Positions 7,853 through 17,126 are shown, counted from the first letter of the stretch. The stretch: 48,301 nt of DNA from Collinsella sp. AF25-2LB (GCF_003458415.1 NZ_QRUF01000012.1:1-48301); one strand, 5' to 3'. Notes: generated from the letters alone by a model not told the origin. Made by a program: numbers and translations.

Positions 7853-9244
7853 ATGACGGTGGATTTAAACAGGCTGATTCTGGGCAAGAGCTACAACTCT
7901 ACCAAGGTCTTTCGTACGGCCCAGCATGTTGTTCAGGCCATCCTGCTCGGTATTGTCGTTCCGGCGCTTATCCTGCTGCTTATCTGGGATTTAACCGATA
8001 ATCCCAATCCCGTTCCGGGCGTTGTCGTTATTGCCGGTCTGGTCATGCTGTGCTTCTTCTTCTCGTATGTCTTTGTGGTCCCCGACGACCTCACATCGAG
8101 CGCAACCGACCGTACGCTCGCCATCGCATCAAAAATATTCGCCTACACGTCGCGCGGCCTTACGCCCGAAGCGGCCCTGGGCGCCTCTAAAATTATCCTG
8201 TCCGAGACCATCGCCTCTGCCATCTGCTTTACCGATGGCAAACAGGTGTTGGCAAGCTGGGGCGAGGACTCGGCAAAGTGCCCTGCCGGCACCCCGGTTG
8301 TACTCAAGACCACGCTCAACGTGATCGAGTCCGGCGAGCAGAGTGTATTTTCGCGCGACGCCTCCAATGAGACGGACGGCTATTTTCCCCGCCTGCGCGC
8401 CGGCATTGTCGCGCCGCTTACCGTGCGCGGGCATTGCGTGGGTACGCTCGAGCTGTATTATCCCCGCCTGAGCAGCATCGATATGCGCCAGACGGCGTTG
8501 GCCTCGGGTTTTGCCGATCTCATCTCCACGCAGCTCGCCAGCTTTGAGCTCGAGCGCCAGGACGAGCTCACAGCCCGCGTGGAGCTGCGCGCCTTGCAAT
8601 CGCAGGTCGATCCTCATTTTCTGTTTAACACCATCAGCACCATCGTGTCGCTCGTGCGTACCGAGCCGGACAAGGCCAGGTCGCTGCTCATCGACTTTTC
8701 CAATTACTACCGTCAGACACTGTCCGATTCCGATACCCTCACAACGCTCGAGCACGAGGTGGAACAGGGCACTCGTTACATCAACCTTATGCAGGCCCGG
8801 TATGGCGACGGCCGTCTGCGCGTCTCGGTCGATATCGACTTTGAGGTGCGCGACAGCATGGTGCCGCCGTTTATCTTGCAGCCGCTGCTCGAAAACTGCA
8901 TCAAGCATGCGCAGCGCGAGACCGAGCCGCTTTCTATTCATGTTAGGGCTTTTGAGACCGATGACGGCTTGGAGATCATCGTCGAAGATGACGGCATCGG
9001 TATGAGCGAAGAAGTCTGCGCGCATCTGTTTGAGCAGCATCGCCGAGAGGAGCCCGAGAGCATTACCGCCGACGGCTCCATCAAGCGAGGCTGCGGCCTG
9101 GCGCTCTTCAACGTGCTTCAGCGCATCCATTTCTTTTACGGAGAAGATTCTGGCATGCGCGTGAAGTCCCAGGAGGGCGTGGGAACGCAGGTCATCGTCG
9201 AGCTGAACGGCGAGCCGCATGAGCCGGCGCCGATGAAGGTGTAG
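7853..9244 (+). CDS. LytS-type sensor histidine kinase (first copy)
   Basis: A 463-residue membrane kinase. Two transmembrane helices (about 28-46 and 54-75) are followed by a GAF-like domain (about 95-235). The His_kinase domain has the phospho-acceptor in QSQVDPHFLFNTIS (about residue 258). The HATPase_c domain has N-box PLLENCIKHA and G-box DDGIGMS. It would phosphorylate the LytTR regulator encoded 40 bp downstream. The input signal is unknown; position suggests it senses the substrate of the preceding permease/amidohydrolase (inference). It is clearly paralogous to the kinase at 13773-15116: both share an ELTAR-x-E-x-RALQ segment before the catalytic histidine. Confidence 0.92.
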   Translation: MTVDLNRLILGKSYNSTKVFRTAQHVVQAILLGIVVPALILLLIWDLTDNPNPVPGVVVIAGLVMLCFFFSYVFVVPDDLTSSATDRTLAIASKIFAYTSRGLTPEAALGASKIILSETIASAICFTDGKQVLASWGEDSAKCPAGTPVVLKTTLNVIESGEQSVFSRDASNETDGYFPRLRAGIVAPLTVRGHCVGTLELYYPRLSSIDMRQTALASGFADLISTQLASFELERQDELTARVELRALQSQVDPHFLFNTISTIVSLVRTEPDKARSLLIDFSNYYRQTLSDSDTLTTLEHEVEQGTRYINLMQARYGDGRLRVSVDIDFEVRDSMVPPFILQPLLENCIKHAQRETEPLSIHVRAFETDDGLEIIVEDDGIGMSEEVCAHLFEQHRREEPESITADGSIKRGCGLALFNVLQRIHFFYGEDSGMRVKSQEGVGTQVIVELNGEPHEPAPMKV

Positions 9245-9284
9245 CGCGCGGTTGGATTGAGAGAAAAAAAGAGGGGAAGCGCAT

Positions 9285-10019
9285 ATGTCCGAGGGATGGA
9301 ACATCTTGGTGGTTGATGACGAGCCTCCTATTAGGGCTGAGCTACGTTATCTGCTGGAAAAGGATGCACGTGTGGGACAGATTGCCGAGGCGGGCAATGT
9401 CACCGAGGCCGTGGAGTCGATTCTGTCGAACAAGCCCGACGTGCTGTTTTTGGATATCACGATGCCCGGCCGCTCGGGAATCGAGCTTGCCGAGACGCTG
9501 CAGAACCTAAAAACGCCGCCGGTCGTGGTGTTTGTGACGGCATTTGCCGAGTATGCGGCCGATGCCTATAACCTCGATGCCATTGATTACGTCGTCAAGC
9601 CGGTCGAGGATGCCCGCCTGTCAAAGGCGCTCGATAAGATCGAGGCCGCCCTGGGCGTTCGTCGTGTCGTCCATGCTCCGCGCCAGCCCTTGCGTCTGAC
9701 GGTGGATCGCGGGGGCAAAAAGGTGTTCATCCCCGTGGCGGATGTCTGCTACTTTGAGGCGCGTGCCGATTTTTGCAACGCCGTCTGCGCCGAGGGAACA
9801 TATCTGATCAATGAGTCGATCTCTTCGCTCGAACGTCGCTTGGGCTCCGAGGGCTTTATTCGCGTTCATCGCAGCTATCTGGTCAATTTGGAAGACGTGC
9901 ACAATGTTGAGATTGGCTCCACGGGGTTGATGGAGCTCAGGCTCGACCGCGTGAGCTCGACGGTGCCGGTGTCCCGTCGTCGTGCCGCCGAGGTCAAGTC
10001 GCACCTGGGGCTTGCGTAA
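9285..10019 (+). CDS. LytTR-family response regulator (first copy)
   Basis: A 244-residue regulator. The N-terminal receiver domain (1-120) has acidic residues VVDDEP, the phosphorylated aspartate in LFLDITMPG (about residue 60), a threonine in FVTAF and a lysine in YVVKPVED. The C-terminal LytTR DNA-binding domain (about 140-240) has FIRVHRSYLVNL and VPVSRRR. It receives phosphate from the kinase upstream and probably activates transport or metabolic genes. The start follows GAGGGGAAG. Direct-repeat LytTR sites were not identified with confidence. Confidence 0.93.
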   Translation: MSEGWNILVVDDEPPIRAELRYLLEKDARVGQIAEAGNVTEAVESILSNKPDVLFLDITMPGRSGIELAETLQNLKTPPVVVFVTAFAEYAADAYNLDAIDYVVKPVEDARLSKALDKIEAALGVRRVVHAPRQPLRLTVDRGGKKVFIPVADVCYFEARADFCNAVCAEGTYLINESISSLERRLGSEGFIRVHRSYLVNLEDVHNVEIGSTGLMELRLDRVSSTVPVSRRRAAEVKSHLGLA

Positions 10020-10111
10020 GAGGCTTGCGTGCCGTCGTTTACCATCGCAGGTTTGGCATGGGCGCGCGGTGGGCATAATGGGTGGCATCGAATGAAATCG
10101 AAAGGATCATT

Positions 10112-11056
10112 ATGCCCGCGCTTATCACCCATCATCTGTTTGGCGAGGAAAGCATCGACCGTCTTCCGCAGGGCGTCATCACGTCCGATGAAGAGCGCAT
10201 TGCCTTTATCTTGGGCAACCAAGGCCCCGACCCGTTTTTCTTTCACATTCTGACACCGCGTGTTTCCGACTGCACGCTGCTGGCGCAGGTCATGCATCGG
10301 TCGCGCATGTCTCGCCAGTTCGCGTGCCTGCGCGATGGCGTGTCGCATCTGCTGCCGCGCGACGCCAGCTTGGGTCGTGCCTTTGCGCTGGGCCTGCTGT
10401 CTCATTACGTGCTCGACCGCAACGCTCACCCCTTTGTCTATGAGCAACAGTTTGGCATCGTGGAGTCCGATTCAGAGCTTGAGGATTCGAGCAGTCAGGT
10501 CCATGCCGTGATCGAGAGCGACCTGGATGTACTGATGCTGCAGCTTAAACGCGATGGCGCTACGGTTGACGATTACCCGCCGGCGGGCGAGATCGTCACC
10601 ACCGATCGCATCAATCGCGTGGCCGGCGTGCTGATGAGCTATGTTGCCGGACGCGTGTACGGCATTGACATTCCGGCGGGGGAGTACGGTGCTGCCGTTG
10701 CCAATATGCAGCGACTTTACCGCGCGATTGAGCCGGCCGGCTCCGCAAAGACGCGCGCGATCTCGCTGGTTGAGGGCTTGGTGCACGACTACTCGCTGCT
10801 CGACGGCCTTGCGCACCGCGTGACGACCGAGCTGCCCGAGCGTACCGGCAACCTGGGCCACTTGGCATGGAAGAACCCCTTTACAGATGAAGTCTCGACC
10901 GAGAGCTTCCCCGAGGTCTTTGACCGCGCGCTGCTCGATTACGAGTGCACGGTTGCCCGCTTTATCGAGACCGGCGATATGGAAGCCGTGACCAACCATG
11001 TCAATTACAGCGGTCGCGTGCTCAATGCCGATGAGGAGTTCGACCGCGAGGAATAG
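10112..11056 (+). CDS. Zinc-dependent phospholipase C family protein
   Basis: A 314-residue protein of the Zn_dep_PLPC family (PF00882). Histidine and aspartate positions expected for metal binding appear in the N-terminal half: ITHHLFG, GNQGPDPFFFH and LLSHYVLDRNAHPF. No signal peptide is present, unlike secreted phospholipases such as alpha-toxin, so an intracellular role is more likely. The ATG at 10112 is chosen because GAAAGG precedes it by 8 nt; the frame extends 30 nt further upstream without a site. It stands alone between two unrelated transcription units. Substrate and role are unknown. Confidence 0.82.
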   Translation: MPALITHHLFGEESIDRLPQGVITSDEERIAFILGNQGPDPFFFHILTPRVSDCTLLAQVMHRSRMSRQFACLRDGVSHLLPRDASLGRAFALGLLSHYVLDRNAHPFVYEQQFGIVESDSELEDSSSQVHAVIESDLDVLMLQLKRDGATVDDYPPAGEIVTTDRINRVAGVLMSYVAGRVYGIDIPAGEYGAAVANMQRLYRAIEPAGSAKTRAISLVEGLVHDYSLLDGLAHRVTTELPERTGNLGHLAWKNPFTDEVSTESFPEVFDRALLDYECTVARFIETGDMEAVTNHVNYSGRVLNADEEFDREE

Positions 11057-11157
11057 GGCTCATGCGTGCCCCTTTGCCGAATCCTTACCGGTGCTTCTGG
11101 ACAATTGGGGTACGATGAACTAACTGCATATCGGGCAAATACGAAGGGTCCCTGTCC

Positions 11158-12417
11158 ATGAAATACACCAAGCTCGAGCGTAACTGGGTTATGTACGATG
11201 TGGGCAATTCGGCCCTCGTGCTGCTCAATACCTCGGTGGTGCCCATTTACTTTAACGCCATCAATACCGGCGCTTCCTCGGCCGACCTGGTGGTCGCTTG
11301 GGGCAATGCGCAGACGATCGCCTCGCTGGTCATCGCCATGCTCATGCCCATTCTGGGCGCACTTGCCGACTACGCCGGCAACAAGATCAAGTTCTTCTTG
11401 GGCTTCTTCCTCACGGGCCTGGTGCTTTGCCTGGCGCAGGCTATCCCAATGTCCGCCATGGCATTTTTGACCGTGTACGTGCTGTGCACCATCGGCCTTA
11501 ACTCTTCTATGACGTTCTACGACGCCATGCTGCCTGACATTACCACCGACGAGCGCATGGACGCCGTGTCCAGCTCGGGTTATGCCTGGGGCTACATCGG
11601 TTCCACCGTGCCGTTCGTCATCTGCCTGGCGCTCATCATGGGTGGCCCCGCTCTTGGCATCCCCACCATGCTGGCAACGCGTCTGTCGTTTATCATCACT
11701 GGTGCCTGGTGGCTCATCTTTACCCTGCCGCTCATTCGCGCCTATAAGCAAAAGTACGGTCGCGAGCGCGGTCCCGAGGATACTATTGGCCACATCGTGG
11801 GCGGTGTGTTCTCCGAGGTCGGACACACCATGCGTGAGATCGCCCACAATAAGACCGTGCTGGTCTACATGATCGCGTTCTTCTTCTACATCGACGGTGT
11901 GCACACGGTTATTTCCATGGCAACCAGCTACGGATCGGCTCTGGGCATCGACTCGACCCAACTGGTGCTGGCTCTGCTCGTTACGCAGTTTGTGGCCTTC
12001 CCGTCCGCCATCATCTACGGTAAGCTCGCCGGCCGCGTGGGCACGCTCAATATGATCTTGGTGGCAGTCGCCGCCTACATGGGCATCGTGCTCTTTGCCG
12101 CGTTCTTCCTCAAGACTGCCTTTGAGTTTTGGGTGCTTGCCATTATGGTCGGCCTGTTCCAGGGCGGTGTGCAGGCGCTCAGCCGTAGCTACTTTGGCCG
12201 CATTATCCCCAAGGAAAAGTCCAACGAGTACTACGGCTTCTTTGACATCTTTGGTCGTTATGCAAGCGTTATGGGCACCTTCCTGGTGTCGGTCGTCACC
12301 TCGCTGACCGGCAACCCGTCGCTGGGCGTCCTTTCCATTGGCGTGCTGCTGGTCGTTGGCTTTATGCTACTGGTCCGCCTGTCCCGCATGACTCGGGCGG
12401 CAGAGCATGCCGCATAG
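11158..12417 (+). CDS. MFS transporter, Atg22/UMF1 family
   Basis: A 419-residue membrane protein with 11-12 hydrophobic helices. It matches the UMF1/Atg22-like branch of the major facilitator superfamily: YDVGNSALVLLN in helix 1, FYDAMLPDI and GYAWGYIGS, and QGGVQALSRSYFGRIIP toward the C-terminus. Members export amino acids or related solutes; the substrate here is unknown. The start follows AAGGG by 10 nt. It is monocistronic, with the next gene behind a terminator. Confidence 0.9.
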   Translation: MKYTKLERNWVMYDVGNSALVLLNTSVVPIYFNAINTGASSADLVVAWGNAQTIASLVIAMLMPILGALADYAGNKIKFFLGFFLTGLVLCLAQAIPMSAMAFLTVYVLCTIGLNSSMTFYDAMLPDITTDERMDAVSSSGYAWGYIGSTVPFVICLALIMGGPALGIPTMLATRLSFIITGAWWLIFTLPLIRAYKQKYGRERGPEDTIGHIVGGVFSEVGHTMREIAHNKTVLVYMIAFFFYIDGVHTVISMATSYGSALGIDSTQLVLALLVTQFVAFPSAIIYGKLAGRVGTLNMILVAVAAYMGIVLFAAFFLKTAFEFWVLAIMVGLFQGGVQALSRSYFGRIIPKEKSNEYYGFFDIFGRYASVMGTFLVSVVTSLTGNPSLGVLSIGVLLVVGFMLLVRLSRMTRAAEHAA

Positions 12418-12531
12418 GAGCGAGCGGCTATTGTGCCTGTCCACGGTACTCTTTTGGGGTTATCCGCAATAAACATTGCGACTTGCGAGCAATGATTTGC
12501 CCAAGTGGGTATGATGGAATCAGCTAGGTCG

Positions 12532-12567
12532 CGGGGCGTCGCCTGTGTTTGGCGGCGTCCCGTTTTT
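12532..12567 (+). terminator. Terminator-like hairpin just before the glycosyltransferase
   Basis: A 12-bp stem with two G-T wobbles (12532-12543 and 12551-12562) and a 7-nt loop is followed by TTTTT. It ends only 21 nt before the glycosyltransferase start, leaving no room for a promoter in between. Either upstream transcripts read through it or it works as an attenuator in the leader of the next operon. Confidence 0.8.
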
Positions 12568-12588
12568 GTGTTGCAGGGAGGGTAAGGC

Positions 12589-13776
12589 ATGAACGCCACG
12601 GTCGTGATTCCAACGTATTGGGCGGGCGATGACGCTTGCGCAAACGCCCCTGGCACCTATGACCATTCGACGCGACTCAACGCCGACAATCCCGAACTCG
12701 ACCGCTGCCTGGCCTCGCTTGAGCAGGTGTGCGACATCCCGCGCATCATCCTTTTGGTGGTCTGTCCTGTTTCTGCCACAGCCGATGTGTCGCTGCGCGT
12801 GCACGAGATTGTCGACGCGCATCCCACGCTCAAGGTCACCGTTGTCACCAACACCCAGGCCTCGCGCATCGCAGACCGGGTTGCTCAGATCGCGCCCAAG
12901 GGTTCGGGCGAGTGCGTGAGCCTGCGAGGCTACGGTGCCATCCGCAACATGGGGCTAGCCTGTGCCGCTGTGCTGGGGCATGACGCGGTTATCTTTTTGG
13001 ATGACGATGAGACTGTCATCGATGCCGACTTTATGAAGCGCGCGACCTACGCGCTGGGTCAGCAGACGCGCCAGGGCCTGCCGATCTTGGTCAAGAGCGG
13101 CTATTTCTACGATCGCGACGGCTCGCCGCTGGCTCCCACGGACAAGGCGGGCATCTGCCATCGTTGGTGGACCAAGCGCATCGAGTTCAACCGTTGGATG
13201 AAAAAGGCGCTCTCGGGCACCCGCATCTCGCGCTCCAACTACGTGTGCGGCGGCCTGATGGCCCTGCACGCCCGCGCCTTTACGCGTGTGGCCTTTGACC
13301 CGTTTATCACCCGCGGCGAGGACTTGGATTACCTCTTTAACATGCGTATGTTTGGCTACGACGTGTGGTTTGATAACGAGTGGACCGTGCGCCATCTGCC
13401 TCCGGAGTCCGAAAAGCGCTCACCGCGCTTTATGCAGGATGTATACCGTTGGTACTACGAACGGGCCAAGTTGACGTTCGCCGCGCATCAAAAGGAGCTC
13501 ATCCCCGTTACGGCGGCATCGCTCATGCCCTACCCGGGCCCGTGGATTTCGCGCGAGCTCGACGACCGCGTGCGCAAGACCGCTATGGTCCGCAGCGTGT
13601 TTACCCGCGAGCATGAGGGCTACCTGCGCATCTGGCGCCATGGTATCGACGAGGCAAAGGCCTATGCGCGCCAAAACGCTGCAAGCTATCTGCGTTTCCA
13701 GAGCTTTTGGCCCAAGATTATGGACGGGCTTTGGCGTGACGCACAACTGATCAGTATTCTGGAGGGGGCCGAATGA
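12589..13776 (+). CDS. Family 2-like glycosyltransferase
   Basis: A 395-residue GT-A fold enzyme without membrane helices. The N-terminal strand ATVVIPTYW and the metal-binding acidic cluster VIFLDDDE (about residues 137-144) mark the nucleotide-sugar site. GGLMALHARAF and TRGEDLDYLFNMRMFG fit the acceptor-side catalytic region. The C-terminal 100 residues are family specific. Donor and acceptor are unknown. Its stop overlaps the start of the following LytS gene by 4 bp (ATGA), so it is translationally coupled to a two-component system. The start follows GGGAGGGTAAGG. Confidence 0.82.
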   Translation: MNATVVIPTYWAGDDACANAPGTYDHSTRLNADNPELDRCLASLEQVCDIPRIILLVVCPVSATADVSLRVHEIVDAHPTLKVTVVTNTQASRIADRVAQIAPKGSGECVSLRGYGAIRNMGLACAAVLGHDAVIFLDDDETVIDADFMKRATYALGQQTRQGLPILVKSGYFYDRDGSPLAPTDKAGICHRWWTKRIEFNRWMKKALSGTRISRSNYVCGGLMALHARAFTRVAFDPFITRGEDLDYLFNMRMFGYDVWFDNEWTVRHLPPESEKRSPRFMQDVYRWYYERAKLTFAAHQKELIPVTAASLMPYPGPWISRELDDRVRKTAMVRSVFTREHEGYLRIWRHGIDEAKAYARQNAASYLRFQSFWPKIMDGLWRDAQLISILEGAE

Positions 13777-15116
13777 TCGACCGCCGCGCCCAGCGCGATA
13801 GTTCAATATCAATCTTTCGCATCATTGCCGTCGCCTGCGCCATTTGCGTGCTGGTGTACTTTATTTTCGCCTTGGTGACCGGTATCGAGCCGATCGCCAC
13901 GGTGATTGCCTGCGCGCTGCTGTGCATCTTTCTGTGCATCTTTATCTTTTTGACGCTCAATCCCGATTCGGTGCGCTCCCAGTACACCGAGGAGACGCTC
14001 TCGGTGGCCTCGGCCATGCTCGAGGACATTAAGGGCGGTCTGACGCAGGAGTCGGCGCGTTTGGTGTGCCGGCGCATTTTGCCCGAGACGCGCGCCATGA
14101 CGGTGGCCATCACCGACGAGGACAACGTGCTTGCCTGCGCGGGCGAGTTTGAGGAAAAACTGCTGCCCGATACTCCCATCCACACGCTTGCCACACGCTA
14201 CGTTATCGAACATGGCATCGTGCAGTCGTTCAACCGTATGGTGGATGTCGTGGGCTCGGACGGCTCGCACAACCAAGTCCCCGCCGGCATTATCGCCCCC
14301 ATCAAGGTGGGCGATCGTACCGTCGGTACGCTCAAGTTCTACTACAAGACCCCGCGCGCCGTCGACCGTACCCAGTACGCGCTTGCCTCGGGCTTTGCCG
14401 AGATCTTGTCCACGCAGCTCGCCATCCACGAGCTCGAGGTGCAAAAGGAGCTCACGGCGCGCGCCGAGGTGCGTGCGCTGCAGGCGCAGATTAACCCGCA
14501 CTTCCTGTTCAACACGCTGAACACCATTGCATCGTTTACGCGCACCGACCCGCTGCGGGCCCGCGAACTGCTTCGTGAGTTCTCATCGTTCTATCGTGCC
14601 ACGCTCGACAACTCGGGATCGCTTATTCCGGTCTCGCGCGAGGTCGCACAGACCAAGCGCTACCTTACCTTTGAGAAGGCCCGCTTTGGCGAGGACCGCG
14701 TGCTTGCGACGTTCGATGTGTCCGAGGACGTGGAAGATACGCTGGTGCCGGCGTTCGTGATCCAGCCGATTGTCGAGAACGCCGTACGTCATGGTATGGG
14801 CGATGACGACGCCCTGAGGATCGACGTGACCGTTCACCAAGACGGCGAGGATGCAATCTTGATTGCCGTGGCCGATAATGGCGTGGGCATGGATGAGGGT
14901 ACCGCCGCCAGACTGTTTGACGAGCGCTCTGCCCGTCCCGACGCCAGCTCTCCCCAGGGTGGCGGCGCCGGTGTGGCCATGCACAATATTTCGGAGCGCA
15001 TCCATCGCTTTTATGGGCCGCACTCCTATACGCGTGTCGAATCGGCGCCGGGCAAGGGCACCAAAGTGCTCCTTCATCTTGATTTGTCAGAGAGCATCTT
15101 TGACATTCAAGAGTAA
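13773..15116 (+). CDS. LytS-type sensor histidine kinase (second copy)
   Basis: A 447-residue membrane kinase. Two transmembrane helices (about 10-32 and 37-58) precede a GAF-like domain (about 75-215), a His_kinase domain with QAQINPHFLFNTLNTI (about residue 243), and a HATPase domain with PIVENAVRHG and DNGVGMD. It shares domain order, length and central sequence with the kinase at 7853-9244, so the two are paralogues. It overlaps the glycosyltransferase by 4 bp and is followed after 72 bp by its partner regulator. The signal is unknown. Confidence 0.92.
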   Translation: MIDRRAQRDSSISIFRIIAVACAICVLVYFIFALVTGIEPIATVIACALLCIFLCIFIFLTLNPDSVRSQYTEETLSVASAMLEDIKGGLTQESARLVCRRILPETRAMTVAITDEDNVLACAGEFEEKLLPDTPIHTLATRYVIEHGIVQSFNRMVDVVGSDGSHNQVPAGIIAPIKVGDRTVGTLKFYYKTPRAVDRTQYALASGFAEILSTQLAIHELEVQKELTARAEVRALQAQINPHFLFNTLNTIASFTRTDPLRARELLREFSSFYRATLDNSGSLIPVSREVAQTKRYLTFEKARFGEDRVLATFDVSEDVEDTLVPAFVIQPIVENAVRHGMGDDDALRIDVTVHQDGEDAILIAVADNGVGMDEGTAARLFDERSARPDASSPQGGGAGVAMHNISERIHRFYGPHSYTRVESAPGKGTKVLLHLDLSESIFDIQE

Positions 15117-15188
15117 AATAAAAGGCTACGGGCTCAACGTCATGCGACGGATGCCCGGCGTAGTTAGTTGACGAAAGGTTTTATCCCT

Positions 15189-15905
15189 ATGCTGCGTGCG
15201 ATGATTGTGGATGATGAGGCGCCGGCTCGCTCGGAGCTTCGCTTCCTGCTCGAGCAAACGGGCAAGATCGGCACGATCACGGAGGCGTCGAGCGTCCGCT
15301 CCGCCATCGAGATGCTTATGGAAAGTCGCGTGGATGTCGTGTTTCTCGATATCTCGATGCCCGGTGCCTCGGGCCTGCAACTTGCCGAGGCGCTGCATAA
15401 GCTCAAAAATCCGCCGGCGATTGTGTTTGTGACCGCGTATAGCGATCATGCCGTCGAGGCGTTCGACGTAGATGCTGTCGATTACCTAATGAAACCGGTT
15501 GAGGAGGCACGCCTGGATCGCGCGATCGAGAAGGTCATGCAACGCGCCAAGCCGGTTACGGACAGCAAAGTGACCATCGAGCGTATCCCGGTGGAAAAGG
15601 GCGGCCGCAAGGTGCTCATTCCCGTGGATGACATCCGCTTTATCATGGCAAAGGACGATTACTCCTGCATCTATACCGTCGATGATCGCTTTTTGTCGAC
15701 GACCTCGCTGGCGCAGTTTGAGGCCAAGCTCTGCGACTTTGGCTTCTTCCGTGTTCACCGCCGCTATATCGTCAACCTAGCGTGCGTCACGGACGTTGAG
15801 ACGGTGCCCTCGGGCGCCATCCAGCTGGGCATTACGGGCGTCGACGAACGCGTGCCGGTTTCGCGCCGCCGCGTCGTGCCGCTCAAGAAGGCTCTGAGTC
15901 TCTAG
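15189..15905 (+). CDS. LytTR-family response regulator (second copy)
   Basis: A 238-residue regulator: receiver domain (MIVDDEAP, phospho-acceptor in VFLDISMPG at about residue 54, FVTAY, LMKPVEE) and LytTR DNA-binding domain (FFRVHRRYIVNL, RVPVSRRR). The ATG at 15189 is chosen because GAAAGG precedes it by 10 nt; a TTG at 15168 in the same frame lacks a site. It forms an operon with the glycosyltransferase and kinase and ends at a strong terminator. It is paralogous to the regulator at 9285-10019. Confidence 0.93.
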   Translation: MLRAMIVDDEAPARSELRFLLEQTGKIGTITEASSVRSAIEMLMESRVDVVFLDISMPGASGLQLAEALHKLKNPPAIVFVTAYSDHAVEAFDVDAVDYLMKPVEEARLDRAIEKVMQRAKPVTDSKVTIERIPVEKGGRKVLIPVDDIRFIMAKDDYSCIYTVDDRFLSTTSLAQFEAKLCDFGFFRVHRRYIVNLACVTDVETVPSGAIQLGITGVDERVPVSRRRVVPLKKALSL

Positions 15906-15911
15906 CACACT

Positions 15912-15962
15912 GGCCCCGCAGCCCTGTAGACCCATCGTCTGCGGGGCCGTGGGGCCTTTTTT
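15912..15962 (+). terminator. Rho-independent terminator of the second LytS/LytTR operon
   Basis: A 10-bp perfect stem GGCCCCGCAG/CTGCGGGGCC (15912-15921, 15939-15948), then GTGGGGCC and a T-run. GGGGCC before the T-run can also pair with the left arm, giving an alternative fold. Confidence 0.88.
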
Positions 15963-16001
15963 GTATGTATCTGCCGAATCGTTTTTTGCGGAAGGGATCC
16001 C

Positions 16002-16469
16002 ATGAACAGCGCAAGCGCCAAGCGCATCGACATCATCTCGGACACCCACGGCTATTTATCGCCTGCGCTCTTGGATGAGCTTGAGGGCGCAGACCTGATC
16101 ATCCACGCCGGCGACCTTACGTCAGAGATGGACTACGAGCACCTATGCACCATCGCCCCCGTGCGGGCCGTATTGGGCAACAACGATTACTACCGCGACT
16201 ACGGCCCCGATGTAGACCGTCTTGCGCTCTTTACCTACGAAGGCCTCAAATTCGCCGTAGCCCACTACCGCGAAGACCTTCCGGTGGGATCCGTAGACGT
16301 AGCCATCAACGGCCACACCCACGTAACCAAAGAAGCCCAAGTGGGCCGCTGCCTAGTCCTCAACCCGGGCAGCGCCAGCTACCCCAGAGGCACCCGAGGC
16401 CCCACCATGGCCAGAATGCTCGTCAAAGACGGCAAGATCCTAAGCACCAAGTTTATTGACTTGGACTAA
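16002..16469 (+). CDS. YfcE/MJ0936-type metallophosphoesterase
   Basis: A 155-residue single-domain calcineurin-like phosphodiesterase. All metal-binding motifs are present in order: ISDTHG, HAGDL, LGNND and INGHTH, then LNPGS. Family members hydrolyse phosphodiester bonds in vitro; the physiological substrate is usually unknown. The start follows GGAAGGGAT. It is monocistronic between two terminators. No signal sequence is seen. Confidence 0.92.
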   Translation: MNSASAKRIDIISDTHGYLSPALLDELEGADLIIHAGDLTSEMDYEHLCTIAPVRAVLGNNDYYRDYGPDVDRLALFTYEGLKFAVAHYREDLPVGSVDVAINGHTHVTKEAQVGRCLVLNPGSASYPRGTRGPTMARMLVKDGKILSTKFIDLD

Positions 16470-16478
16470 CCGCAACAA

Positions 16479-16509
16479 AAACGGGGGATGCAGATCGCGT
16501 CTCCCGTTT
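16479..16509 (+). terminator. Rho-independent terminator
   Basis: AACGGGGGA pairs with TCTCCCGTT and is followed by T residues, directly after the phosphodiesterase gene. Confidence 0.8.
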
Positions 16510-16627
16510 TTCTTTGAGCCAAAGGCCGAAGTTCAACAAGATCCATCAGACCAACCCCGCCGCGGAGCACGCGGGCTAGCCGCGCAGCGGCGCGCGCCCG
16601 CAAAACTGGTTGAACAATGTGACGGCA

Positions 16628-16770
16628 GGGAGGGTCTCCGGGGCTGGGGGCGGGGGTTAAGTTTGTCGCGAGTTCCGCACGCAAAGGAAAGCACTTAATG
16701 TGCTTTCCGTCTTGCGCAGGACTGTAGAGCAGCAAACTTAACCCCCGCCCCCAGCCCCGGAGACCCTCCC
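16628..16770. repeat. Palindromic element with 38-bp perfect arms
   Basis: Arms at 16628-16665 and 16733-16770 are exact reverse complements over 38 bp, G-rich on one strand. The 67-nt centre has its own 9-bp hairpin, GGAAAGCAC/GTGCTTTCC (16686-16694, 16700-16708). Flanking 16510-16627 has no supported gene. It looks like a miniature mobile or REP-like palindrome; transcribed, it would form a very stable hairpin. Confidence 0.9.
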
Positions 16771-16802
16771 GGAGGGACCGAAAAATTTTTTCAAAAAAGT
16801 TG

Positions 16803-16832
16803 TTGCGCGCCGGACAGACTTCTGTGTATACT
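16803..16832 (+). promoter_or_regulatory. Promoter of tRNA-Asp
   Basis: A TTGCGC -35 (16803-16808) and a TATACT -10 (16827-16832) with an 18-bp spacer lie 46 bp upstream of the tRNA. Confidence 0.65.
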
Positions 16833-16878
16833 AATCCCCGCAGCGCACGCGAGCGGAAACAAACGCGAACGTCTGCCT

Positions 16879-16956
<78 letters not shown>

Positions 16957-16964
16957 ACGCAATT

Positions 16965-16992
16965 AAAGCCACGTCTTCGGACGTGGCTTTTT
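16965..16992 (+). terminator. Terminator of tRNA-Asp
   Basis: An 11-bp perfect stem, AAAGCCACGTC/GACGTGGCTTT, with a TTCG tetraloop and a T-run. Confidence 0.92.
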
Positions 16993-17126
16993 GCGTTTGA
17001 TGCACTTTGTTTCGATAGAACGATCGCCCTGGCGCATCTTCGCCCAGAATCCCCGCCCCTTCGGGAACGCAAGTAAAATCTAATAAGCATATCTGTCTAA
17101 ACAACAGCTTTGTTGCGCAACACCTG

